64,000 bases of DNA from Dallia pectoralis. Its lineage: Eukaryota > Chordata > Actinopteri > Esociformes > Umbridae. The notes beneath the pieces are model-generated. The model was not told where the DNA came from. It did not search any database and was given only the letters and a program-made list of their open reading frames with translations. Location: NCBI GenBank assembly GCA_029465975.1, contig CM055737.1, positions 11,858,445 to 11,922,444 on the forward strand, in the 5' to 3' direction. Positions 12,321 through 24,300 of this stretch are shown in pieces (positions within the stretch are counted from its first letter, which is position 1; each line of letters begins with the position of its first letter). Made by a program: the position numbers and the translations under genes.

Positions 12321-15300
12321 CTAGCTCCATGCTGAAGGAGCCAGTGGCAGAGTCTCTGTTGTGCCTGTGTGCTCTGGGTCTGGTCCGGGGCGACACCACG
12401 CTGGCCAGCGCAGCCCTCAGTGAGCTGGTGAAACATGGTGGGGCCACTGTGGAGCAACGCTGCCTGCTCACCTGCACCCTGCTCGCCATGCAGGGGAACT
12501 ACAGCGGGGTGCAGAGAGAGGCCTCCAGGGCAGTCCACAGGTACAGCGCTGAAGCAGGCACCCACCAGTCACACCTCCATCTGGGCTGGACAACTGTTTC
12601 TTATTGGCCAAGTCAGTCGGGGTCTCTAGCCATTGGTGTGACTGCAGTGCTGCCTGTACTACACAGCAACTCCACGGTCGTCACAGACTGTTTTTGCAAC
12701 CAACTGATAAAATCTGCCGATTTCCTCAATCGCCACATTGTTAATCTCATGACTAACACAAACAAACTTTGTGGCTATACAATATCAGTTAGTGGCTATA
12801 ATGTACAATATCAGTTAGTGTCTATAGTGTACAATATCAGTTAGTGGCTATAGTGTACAATATCAGTTAGTGGCTATAGTGAACAATAACAGTTAGTGGC
12901 TATAGTGTACAATATCAGTTAGTGGCTATAGTGAACAATAACAGTTAGTGGCTATAGTGAACAATATCAGTTAGTGGCTATAGTGAACAATATCAGTTAG
13001 TGAACAATATCAGTTAGTGGCTATAGTGAACAATATCAGTTAGTGGCTATAGTGTACAATATCAGTTGCTATGGCAATATCAGTTGGTGGCTATAGTGAA
13101 CAATATCAGTTAGTGGCTATAGTGAACAATATCAGTTAGTGGATATAGTGTACAATATCAGTTAGTGGTTATAGTGAACAATATCAGTTAGTGGCTATAG
13201 TGAACAATATCATTTGGTGGCTATAGTGTACAATATCAGTTAGTGGCTATAGTGAACAATATCAGTTAGTGGATATAGTGTACAATATCAGTTAGTGGCT
13301 ATAGTGAACAATAACAGTTAGTGGCTATAGTGAACAATATCAGTTAGTGGCTATAGTGAACAATAACAGTTAGTGGTTATAGTGAACAATATCAGCTAGT
13401 GGTTATAGTGTACAATATCAGTTAGTGGTTATAGTGAACAATATCAGTTAGTGGCTATAGTGTACAATATCAGTTAGTGGCTATAGTGTACAATATCAGT
13501 TAGTGGCTATAGTGAACAATATCAGTTAGTGGTTATAGTGAACAATATCAGTTAGTGGTTATAGTGAACAATATCAGTTAGTGGCTATAGTGAACAATAT
13601 CAGTTAGTGGTTATAGTGAACAATATCAGTTAGTGGCTATAGTGAACAATATCAGTTAGTGGTTATAGTGTACAATATCAGTTAGTGGTTATGGTGAACA
13701 ATATCAGTTAGTGGCTATAGTGTACAATATCAGTTAGTGGTTATAGTGAACAATATCAGTTAGTGGCTATAGTGTACAATATCAGCTAGCGGCTATAGTG
13801 AACAATATCAGACTGTTTCTAGAATCCACAGAGACGTCACATCGTAGTAGTTTATGATGAAAGTGCTCTTACATGTTCATTATCTGTTTTGATGTAGTTA
13901 TTAACAACCCGTGTTCTGTTGTGTTGATGCAGTAACCCTGGCAACCCCTCCATATGGGCCCTGCTTTCCAGGCTGGTGCCTCAGTACTCCCCCAGGAAGG
14001 CAAATGTACGTCACCACTCACTGCTGTCCCTGTTTAAACAGGATTTCAGAAATGAACACACAGACGATCTCTGAGCACAGGACTTGATCTGCTGCTTTTA
14101 TTTGTTCCAGGGTGGTGCCATAGCAGGACGCGTTGCCTGTCTGTCAAGCATGACTGAAGGAAAGGTATGTACCCCTGAGAACTACCTGAACACTCCCTAA
14201 CCCCCCTAATCACTACCTGAACACCCCCTAACCCCTAAGCACTACCTGAACACCCCCTAACCCCTAAGCACTACCTGAACACCCCCTAACTCCTAAGCAC
14301 TACCTGAACACCCCCTAACCCCTAAGCACTACCTGAACACCCCCTAACCCCTAAGCACTACCTAAACACCCCCTAACCCCTAATCACTACCTGAACACCC
14401 CCTAACCCCTAAGGACTACCTGAACACCCCTAACCCCTAAGCACTACCTGAACACCCCTAAGCACTACCTGAACACCCCCTAAGCACTACCTGAACACTA
14501 ACCCCTAAGCACTACCTGAACACCCCTAACCCCTAAGCACTACCTGAACACCCCCTAACCCCTAAGCACTACCTGAACACCCCCTAACCCCTAAGCACTA
14601 CCTGAACACCCCCTAACCCCTAAGCACTACCTGAACACCCCCTAACCCCTGAGCACTACCTGAACACCCCCTAATCACTACCTGAACACCCCCTAACCCC
14701 TAAGCACTACCTGAACACCCCTAACCCCTGAGCACTACCTGAACACCCCCTAACCCCTAAGCACTACCTGAACAACCCCTAACCCCTAATCACTACCTGA
14801 ACACCCCCTAACCAATAAGCACTACCTGAACACCCCAACCACTGAGAACTACCTAAGCACCCCCTAACCCCTAAGCACCTGAACAACTCATAAGCACTAC
14901 CTGAACACCCCCAAACCCCTAAACCCTGAGAAGTTATTGCTGCTTCCGCTTCACACGCTCTTCTCAAAAACACACTCATAGATTTAAATGACTAACTCAA
15001 CTGTGTGTGTGTGGTCTGTCATTACATGTGTCTGGCTATAGAGGGCAGTGCTGTATAGTGGAGTGAACCAGCTGGCATGTGGCCGTCACTCAGGAGAGGA
15101 GCGCAGCCAGAACGCCCTGAAGACCATCCAGAGGGCTGTGTTTCTCTGCCCTGGTAAGACCAGCACGGCGTTACACAAATAAACCATGTCCAGCCTAAAG
15201 TACTAAACAAAAGCTGCCATCTCTTCACAAATATGGTGACAGGCGAGGGCCAGCAAGGTCAATTAGGGACGTCTGTCCCCTACAGGCTAATCTGAGATTT

Positions 15301-18300
15301 AGGGAAATGCCTATTTCTCCTTCTTTAGACAACATACATCTCATCCTGCACAATAATTTTTCTTCATCCAAAACTGGACACCGGTGTCTATTGTTAATTA
15401 TTACGTTAGCTTTGTGATATTGGTTGTGGTTCCTATTTCATTTGTTATCACCTCAACACCTTTTCCCAAACTTTTTTGTGTGTTGTTTATAATCTGAGGA
15501 TGGGCTGCCTGACTCTTTCTCCATAAAGTGACTTAAAGAGCTTCCCTATTATATCACTATGTTTCAGATGATGCAGCGGCGTGGGCGGGGCTAATGGCTG
15601 CCTGTCACACAGAGAACACAGCTTGTTCCCTGTCTGGCTCCGCCCCTAGCAGACAAGGCTTAGAGCAGGTGTTCATGGCTGTGGTATCAGAGAAAGGTAG
15701 GTCTGTGTGTCCCAATGAGGGTCTGTGTTAGAATTGGGTTTCAGCATTACCAGTTACGACCCGTCTAGCGTAGAGGCCCGTCTAGCGTAGAGGCCCGTCT
15801 AGCGTAGAGGCCCGTCTAGCGTAGAGGCCCGTCTAGCGTAGAGGCCCGTCTAGCGTAGAGGCCCGTCTAGCGTAGAGGCCCGTCTAGCGTAGAGGCCCGT
15901 CTAGCGTAGAGGCCCGTCTAGCTAGAGGCCCGTAGAGGCCCGTCTAGAGGCCCCCGTCCAGCGTAGAGGCCCGTCTAGCGTAGAGGCCCGTCTAGCGTAG
16001 AGGCCCGTCTAGCGTAGAGGCCCGTCTAGCGTAGAGGCCCGTCTAGCGTAGAGGCCCGTCTAGCGTAGAGGCCCGTCTAGCGTAGAGGCCCGTCTAGCGT
16101 AGAGGCCCGTCTAGCGTAGAGGCCCGTCTAGCGTTGAGGCCCGTCTAGCGTTGAGGCCCGTCTAGCGTTGAGGCCCGTCTAGCGTTGAGGCCCGTCTAGT
16201 GTTATTGGTGTAAGTGCACAAATTTGAAACATTAGTTTTGGAATACAATAAAGTATTCAACTGTTGTTCAAGATTTGTTTTTTCCCTGACACTCGTGTGT
16301 GTCTGTCTGTGTGTGTGTGTGCAGTGCGTAGTGTGGAGGTGGTGGAGCGACCCCTGGCCCAGGCTTTGGAGGGTTGGGTGCTGCAGCAGGCTGTGACAGG
16401 ACTGACACAGGCAGGCCAGCTCCAGGAGGCTGAGGCCCTCTGTTCTCAGGTATGCACAGAGACACACACACAGTCACACGCATCAGGGGTTCATTCCCAT
16501 AATGCTCAGCACTTTGAAATCCCACTGACACGTGATGACACGTTTCTGAAGTCTCATCTCTCCCTCCCTCTCTCCGGCTTCCCTTAAGGTCCTGAGTTTA
16601 TCTCCAGAGCACCCCGCTCTGGTGCTCCTGCTGAGGCAGGTGCAGTGTAAGCGCCTCCTGTTGTCCAGCCGCGGTACTGCCCTGCCAGCCTCTGTCGTGG
16701 AGCAGCTGAGCAGTGCCGTCCTGGCCAATCACACATCGCTGGCCGCCTGGCATGTAAGTCACATGACCACTGCGGACGCACGCACACACACAGAATATAG
16801 TCCCATTCAGAAGATGTTGGAGAGAGTTTGCAAAGTTCTGTGTGTTTACCACCTTCTCTCCCTGTTCTCTGTCAGTGGCTGGCTGAGGTGTACCGTACCC
16901 AGGGCCTGCTAGTGCAGGCAGTGATGGCCTACAGACAGAGTCTGCAGCTGGCCTCTCAGCTTGGCCTCCACAATGGGACGATGGCCAGCCTGCTGCGCTT
17001 AGCTCTGTTGGCACTCAGTCCTTGCATGGTGGGTCTCTCCGCTATCAACCGGGTTCATTCCGCCTTGTTTTATTGGGTGAACATCTCACAGCACTTAGGA
17101 GATCACACTGTCTAGTACAGAGGAGAGCAGACCACATCGTCAGCACAGACGTCATTATCGACTGACCGGTAGCTTCAGATACTCTGCTGGATGGTTTTCC
17201 TGTAGCTCTTTTGGTTAATGCTTTAGTAAATGAAAGGTGTATCTATATAAACAAGAACATAATGAATGTTTTTGTCACGCTGTGATAAATGATAACGACT
17301 GACGAACAATATGAATGGACTTGCCATGATACGTTCTTAGATTTGGAGTCCCTTATGAGATATGACTGTTGGCATTAGTACACATTACACAACAAATATA
17401 TATTGAACCAGCATAGAACAAAAGCACACGTTTTGACACACAGATATGGTTTATACATTTCTTGGAAATAGATTGAGGTATTTCCCCCCGATAGAGATAA
17501 TTGTTTATGACAAGTCGAGAATGCCAAGTGTGTTTCGAATCCAGGAAAGTGAGATTGTGAGACCTGACATGTGAACTCTCTCTCTCAGAATGATCTCTGG
17601 CAGTGGCTATTATGAGTTGGTCACTAACAGTAATATGCGCTGTACACAGCTGCCTTTACAAAACAGGCCATGTCTCACTGGCTCGTCTCTTAACACAGAG
17701 ACGGAGAACTGCTAGCGCACAGTCATTGTGTCCACACAGATGCAGGCTAGTAACAGATGACACACACACACACGTATTTTGCAGAGCGCCAGGAGCTGCA
17801 ATACACACTGAAGAGAGATGGGTAAATGTGACAATAGGAGGGGCTGAAGGAAAGGATTATACCACTGACCAAGGCCAGGTGGAAATGCAAACATCAGTCC
17901 TTTCCTCCACTACTCAGCCCTTTCATCACCTCAGGGGCTATAAACAGCCTTAGTATTGTGTTATAAAGGCTGTGGGTTGGATGAATGTATTGTGTTATAA
18001 AGGCAGTGGGTTGGATGAATGTATTGTGTTATAAAGGCAGTGGGTTGGATGAATGTAGAGTGTTATAAAGGCTGTGGGTTGGATGAATGTAGAGGGTTAT
18101 AAAGGCTGTGGGTTGGATGAATGTAGAGGGTTATAAAGGCAGTGGGTTGGATGAATGTAGAGTGTTATAAAGGCTGTGGGTTGGATGAATGTAGAGGGTT
18201 ATAAAGGCTGTGGGTTGGATGAATGTAGAGGGTTATAAAGGCAGTGGGTTGGATGAATGTAGAGTGTTATAAAGGCTGTGGGTTGGATGAATGTAGAGGG

Positions 18301-21300
18301 TTATAAAGGCAGTGGGTTGGATGAATGTAGAGTGTTATAAAGGCTGTGGGTTGGATGAATGTAGAGGGTTATAAAGGCAGTGGGTTGGATGAATGTAGAG
18401 TGTTATAAAGGCTGTGGGTTGGATGAATGTAGAGTGTTATAAAGGCAGTGGGTTGGATGAATGTAGAGTGTTATAAAGGCAGTGGGTTGGATGAATGTAG
18501 AGTGTTATAAAGGCTGTGGGTTGGATGAATGTAGAGGGTTATAAAGGCAGTGGGTTGGATGAATGTATTGTGTTATAAAGGCAGTGGGTTGGATAAATGT
18601 AGAGGGTTATAAAGGCTGTGGGTTGGATGAATGTATTGTGTTATAAAGGCAGTGGGTTGGATGAATGTATTGTGTTATAAAGGCAGTGGGTTGGATGAAT
18701 GTATTGTGTTATAAAGGCAGTGGGTTGGATGAATGTAGAGTGTTATAAAGGCTGTGGGTTGGATGAATGTAGAGGGTTATAAAGGCTGTGGGTTGGATGA
18801 ATGTAGAGGGTTATAAAGGCAGTGGGTTGGATGAATGTAGAGTGTTATAAAGGCTGTGGGTTGGATGAATGTAGAGGGTTATAAAGGCAGTGGGTTGGAT
18901 GAATGTAGAGTGTTATAAAGGCAGTGGGTTGGATGAATGTAGAGTGTTATGTGGGTTGGATGAATGTAGAGGGTTATAAAGGCAGTGGGTTGGATGAATG
19001 TAGAGTGTTATAAAGGCTGTGGGTTGGATGAATGTAGAGTGTTATAAAGGCAGTGGGTTGGATGAATGTAGAGTGTTATAAAGGCAGTGGGTTGGATGAA
19101 TGTAGAGTGTTATAAAGGCTGTGGGTTGGATGAATGTAGAGGGTTATAAAGGCAGTGGGTTGGATGAATGTATTGTGTTATAAAGGCAGTGGGTTGGATA
19201 AATGTAGAGGGTTATAAAGGCTGTGGGTTGGATGAATGTATTGTGTTATAAAGGCAGTGGGTTGGATGAATGTAGAGTGTTATAAAGGCAGTGGGTTGGA
19301 TGAATGTAGAGTGTTATAAAGGCTGTGGGTTGGAAGAATGTAGAGTGTTATAAAGGCAGTGGGTTGGATGAATGTAGAGGGTTATAAAGGCTGTGGGTTG
19401 GATGAATGTATTGTGTTATAAAGGCAGTGGGTTGGATGAATGTAGAGTGTTATAAAGGCAGTGGGTTGGATGAATGTAGAGTGTTATAAAGGCTGTGGGT
19501 TGGATGAATGTAGAGTGTTATAAAGGCAGTGGGTTGGATGAATGTAGAGTGTTATAAAGGCAGTGGGTTGGATGAATGTAGAGTGTTATAAAGGCAGAGG
19601 GTTGGATGAATGGAGAGGGTTATAAAGGCAGTGGGTTGGATGAATGTATTGTGTTATAAAGGCAGTGGGTTGGATGAATTTAGAGTGTTATAAAGGCAGT
19701 GGGTTGGATGAATGTAGAGTGTTATAAAGGCTGTGGGTTGGATGAATGTATTGTGTTATAAAGGCAGTGGGTTGGATGAATGTAGAGTGTTATAAAGGCA
19801 GTGGGTTGGATGAAATGTTATAAAGGCAGTGGGTTGGATGAATGTAGAGAAGAGTGTTATAAAGGCTGTGGGTTGGATGAATGTGGAGAAGGGTTATAAA
19901 GGCTGTGGGTTGGATGAATGTAGAGGGTTATAAAGGCAGTGGGTTGGATGAATGTAGAGTGTTATAAAGGCAGTGGGTTGGATGAATGTAGAGTGTTATA
20001 AAGGCTGTGGGTTGGATGAATGTAGAGGGTTAGAGAGTGTTATAAAGGCAGTGGGTTGGATGAATGTAGAGTGTTATAAAGGCAGTGGGTTGGATGAATG
20101 TAGAGTGTTATAAAGGCAGTGGGTTGGATGAATGTAGAGTGTTATAAAGGCAGTGGGTTGGATGAATGTGGATGAAGAGAGGTTATAAAGGCTGTGGGTT
20201 GGATGAATGTATTGTGTTATAAAGGCAGTGGGTTGGATGAATGTAGAGGTTATAAAGGCTGTGGGTTGGATGAATGTATTGTGTTATAAAGGCAGTGGGT
20301 TGGATGAATGTATTGTGTTATAAAGGCAGTGGGTTGGATGAATGTAGAGTGTTATAAAGGCTGTGGGTTGGAAGAATGTAGAGTGTTATAAAGGCAGTGG
20401 GTTGGATGAATGTAGAGGGTTATAAAGGCTGTGGGTTGGATGAATGTAGAGTGTTATAAAGGCAGTGGGTTGGATGAATGTAGAGTGTTATAAAGGCAGT
20501 GGGTTGGATGAATGTAGAGTGTTATAAAGGCTGTGGGTTGGATGAATGTATTGTGTTATAAAGGCAGTGGGTTGGATGAATGTAGAGTGTTATAAAGGCA
20601 GTGGGTTGGATGAATGTAGAGTGTTATAAAGGCTGTGGGTTGGATGAATGTGGGTTATTGGATGAATGTAGAGTGTTATAAAGGCAGTGGGTTGGATGAA
20701 TGTAGAGTGTTATAAAGGCAGTGGGTTGGATGAATGTAGAGTGTTATAAAGGCAGAGGGTTGGATGAATGGAGAGGGTTATAAAGGCAGTGGGTTGGATG
20801 AATGTATTGTGTTATAAAGGCAGTGGGTTGGATGAATGTAGAGTGTTATAAAGGCAGTGGGTTGGATGAATGTAGAGTGTTATAAAGGCAGTGGGTTGGA
20901 TGAATGTAGAGTGTTATAAAGGCAGTGGGTTGGATGAATGTAGAGTGTTATAAAGGCTGTGGGTTGGATGAATGTAGAGTGTTATAAAGGCAGTGGGTTG
21001 GATGAATGTAGAGTGTTATAAAGGCTGTGGGTTGGATGAATGTAGAGGGTTATAAAGGCAGTGGGTTGGATGAATGTAGAGTGTTATAAAGGCTGTGGGT
21101 TGGATGAATGTAGAGTGTTATAAAGGCAGTGGGTTGGATGAATGTAGAGTGTTATAAAGGCAGTGGGTTGGATGAATGTAGAGTGTTATAAAGGCAGTGG
21201 GTTGGATGAATGTAGAGTGTTATAAAGGCAGTGGGTTGGATGAATGTATTGTGTTATAAAGGCAGTGGGTTGGATGAATGTAGAGTGTTATAAAGGCTGT

Positions 21301-24300
21301 GGGTTGGATGAATGTATTGTGTTATAAAGGCAGTGGGTTGGATGAATGTAGAGGGTTATAAAGGCAGTGGGTTGGATGAATGTAGAGTGTTATAAAGGCA
21401 GAGGGTTGGATGAATGGAGAGGGTTATAAAGGCAGTGGGTTGGATGAATGTAGAGGGTTATAAAGGCAGTGGGTTGGATGAATGTAGAGTGTTATAAAGG
21501 CAGTGGGTTGGATGAATGTAGAGTGTTATAAAGGCTGTGGGTTGGATGAATGTAGAGTGTTATAAAGGCAGTGGGTTGGATGAATGTAGAGGGTTATAAA
21601 GGCAGTGGGTTGGATGAATGTATTGTGTTATAAAGGCAGTGGGTTGGATGAATGTAGAGGGTTATAAAGGCAGTGGGTTGGATGAATGTAGAGTGTTATA
21701 AAGGCAGTGGGTTGGATGAATGTAGAGGGTTATAAAGGCAGTGGGTTGGATGAATGTAGAGTGTTATAAAGGCTGTGGGTTGGATGAATGTAGAGTGTTA
21801 TAAAGGCAGTGGGTTGGATGAATGTAGAGGGTTATAAAGGCTGTGGGTTGGATGAATGTAGAGGTTATAAAGGCAGTGGGTTGGATGAATGTAGAGTGTT
21901 ATAAAGGCTGTGGGTTGGATGAATGTAGAGTGTTATAAAGGCAGTGGGTTGGATGAATGTAGAGTGTTATAAAGGCAGTGGGTTGGATGAATGGAGAGGG
22001 TTATAAAGGCAGTGGGTTGGATGAATGTATTGTGTTATAAAGGCAGTGGGTTGGATGAATGTAGAGTGTTATAAAGGCAGTGGGTTGGATGAATGTAGAG
22101 TGTTATAAAGGCAGTGGGTTGGATGAATGTAGAGTGTTATAAAGGCAGTGGGTTGGATGAATGTAGAGTGTTATAAAGGCTGTGGGTTGGATGAATGTAG
22201 AGTGTTATAAAGGCAGTGGGTTGGATGAATGTAGAGTGTTATAAAGGCTGTGGGTTTGATGAATGTAGAGGGTTATAAAGGCAGTGGGTTGGATGAATGT
22301 AGAGTGTTATAAAGGCAGTGGGTTGGATGAATGTAGAGTGTTATAAAGGCAGTGGGTTGGATGAATGTAGAGTGTTATAAAGGCAGTGGGTTGGATGAAT
22401 GTAGAGGGTTATAAAGGCAGTGGGTTGGATGAATGTAGAGTGTTATAAAGGCAGTGGGTTGGATGAATGTAGAGGGTTATAAAGGCAGTGGGTTGGATGA
22501 ATGTAGAGTGTTATAAAGGCTGTGGGTTGGATGAATGTAGAGTGTTATAAAGGCAGTGGGTTGGATGAATGTAGAGTGTTATAAAGGCTGTGGGTTGGAT
22601 GAATGTAGAGGGTTATAAAGGCAGTGGGTTGGATGAATGTAGAGTGTTATAAAGGCTGTGGGTTGGATGAATGTAGAGTGTTATAAAGGCAGTGGGTTGG
22701 ATGAATGTAGAGTGTTATAAAGGCAGTGGGTTGGATGGATGAATGTTGGATGAAGTGTTATAAAGGCAGTGGGTTGGATGAATGTAGTTGGTGTTATAAA
22801 GGCAGTGGGTTGGATGAATGTAGAGTGTTATAAAGGCTGTGGGTTGGATGAATGTAGAGGGTTATAAAGGCAGTGGGTTGGATGAATGTATTGTGTTATA
22901 AAGGCAGTGGGTTGGATGAATTTAGAGGGTTATAAAGGCTGTGGGTTGGATGAATGTATTGTGTTATAAAGGCAGTGGGTTGGATGAATGTAGAGTGTTA
23001 TAAAGGCAGTGGGTTGGATGAATGTAGAGGGTTATAAAGGCTGTGGGTTGGATGAATGTATTGTGTTATAAAGGCAGTGGGTTGGATGAATGTAGAGTGT
23101 TATAAAGGCAGTGGGTTGGATGAATGTAGAGTGTTATAAAGGCAGTGGGTTGGATGAATGTAGAGTGTTATAAAGGCTGTGGGTTGGAAGAATGTAGAGG
23201 GTTATAAAGGCAGTGGGTTGGATGAATGTAGAGGGTTATAAAGGCAGTGGGTTGGATGAATGTAGAGTGTTATAAAGGCTGTGGGTTGGATGAATGTAGA
23301 GGGTTATAAAGGCTGTGGGTTGGATGAATGTAGAGGGTTATAAAGGCAGTGGATTTTCTCATGTTTCTCTTCCACTCTCTTGTTAGGTGGTGATTTTCTC
23401 TTTTTACAGCACCTGCTGCTCGTTTAGCACAGGCTCATATTAGATTACACAGATACGAATTATAGAGCCTTCCTGCTCAGACAATCGATTAAATGTTACT
23501 TTGTCTTTTATGTCAGATTAGTTACTGCTTTAACACCTCAAGGAAGATTCAGCTGCTTCATGTTTCATAGACATTTTATCGTGTGTGCGCGCGTGCGTGT
23601 CTGCGTGTGTTTGCGTGCGTGTGTCTCTGTGTGTGTGTGTGTCTCTCTCTCTCTCTGTGTGTGTCTCTGTGTGTGTGTGTGTCTCTCTCTCTCTGTGTGT
23701 GTCTCTGTGTGTGTCTCTGTGTGTGTGTGTGTGTCTCTCTCTCTCTCTGTGTGTGTCTCTGTGTGTGTGTGTGTCTCTCTCTCTCTCTGTGTGTGTCTCT
23801 GTGTGTGTGTGTGTCTCTCTCTCTCTGTGTGTGTCTCTGTGTGTGTGTGTGTCTCTCTCTCTCTCTGTGTGTGTCTCTGTGTGTGTGTCAGGCAAACATC
23901 CCTGGTGACGAATGGAATGACCTGGTCCTTGAGGCGACCACTGAGGCCCTTAAACTGGGCCCCTCCCCCATTGCTCTGCTCATTCAGGCCCTTCTACAGT
24001 TCTCCACCAAGATGACCGCCAGGTGAGCACTCCTGCTACACTTTTCAGATGGACTGTACCCCAGTAGCTGTCCTTCCCAAAGTATGGACTTCACGGACAT
24101 CCCTGTACCCCAGTAGCTGTCCTTCCCAAAGTATGGACTTCACGGACATCCCTGTACCCCAGTAGCTGTCCTTCCCAAAGTATGGACTTCACGGCCATCC
24201 CTGTACACCAGTAGCTGTCTTACCTTTACAAAGTATGGACTTCACTTTCATCCCTGTCATGAAAAGTGGTATTCAAATCCAGGCTCCCAATAGCAGGTTT

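Noticed and set aside
23530..24026. Overlapping Cys/Val/Ser and Thr/His frames
   Set aside because: Stop-free TG/TC low-complexity DNA, open in all three + frames and at least one - frame; only exon 35 at the end is real.
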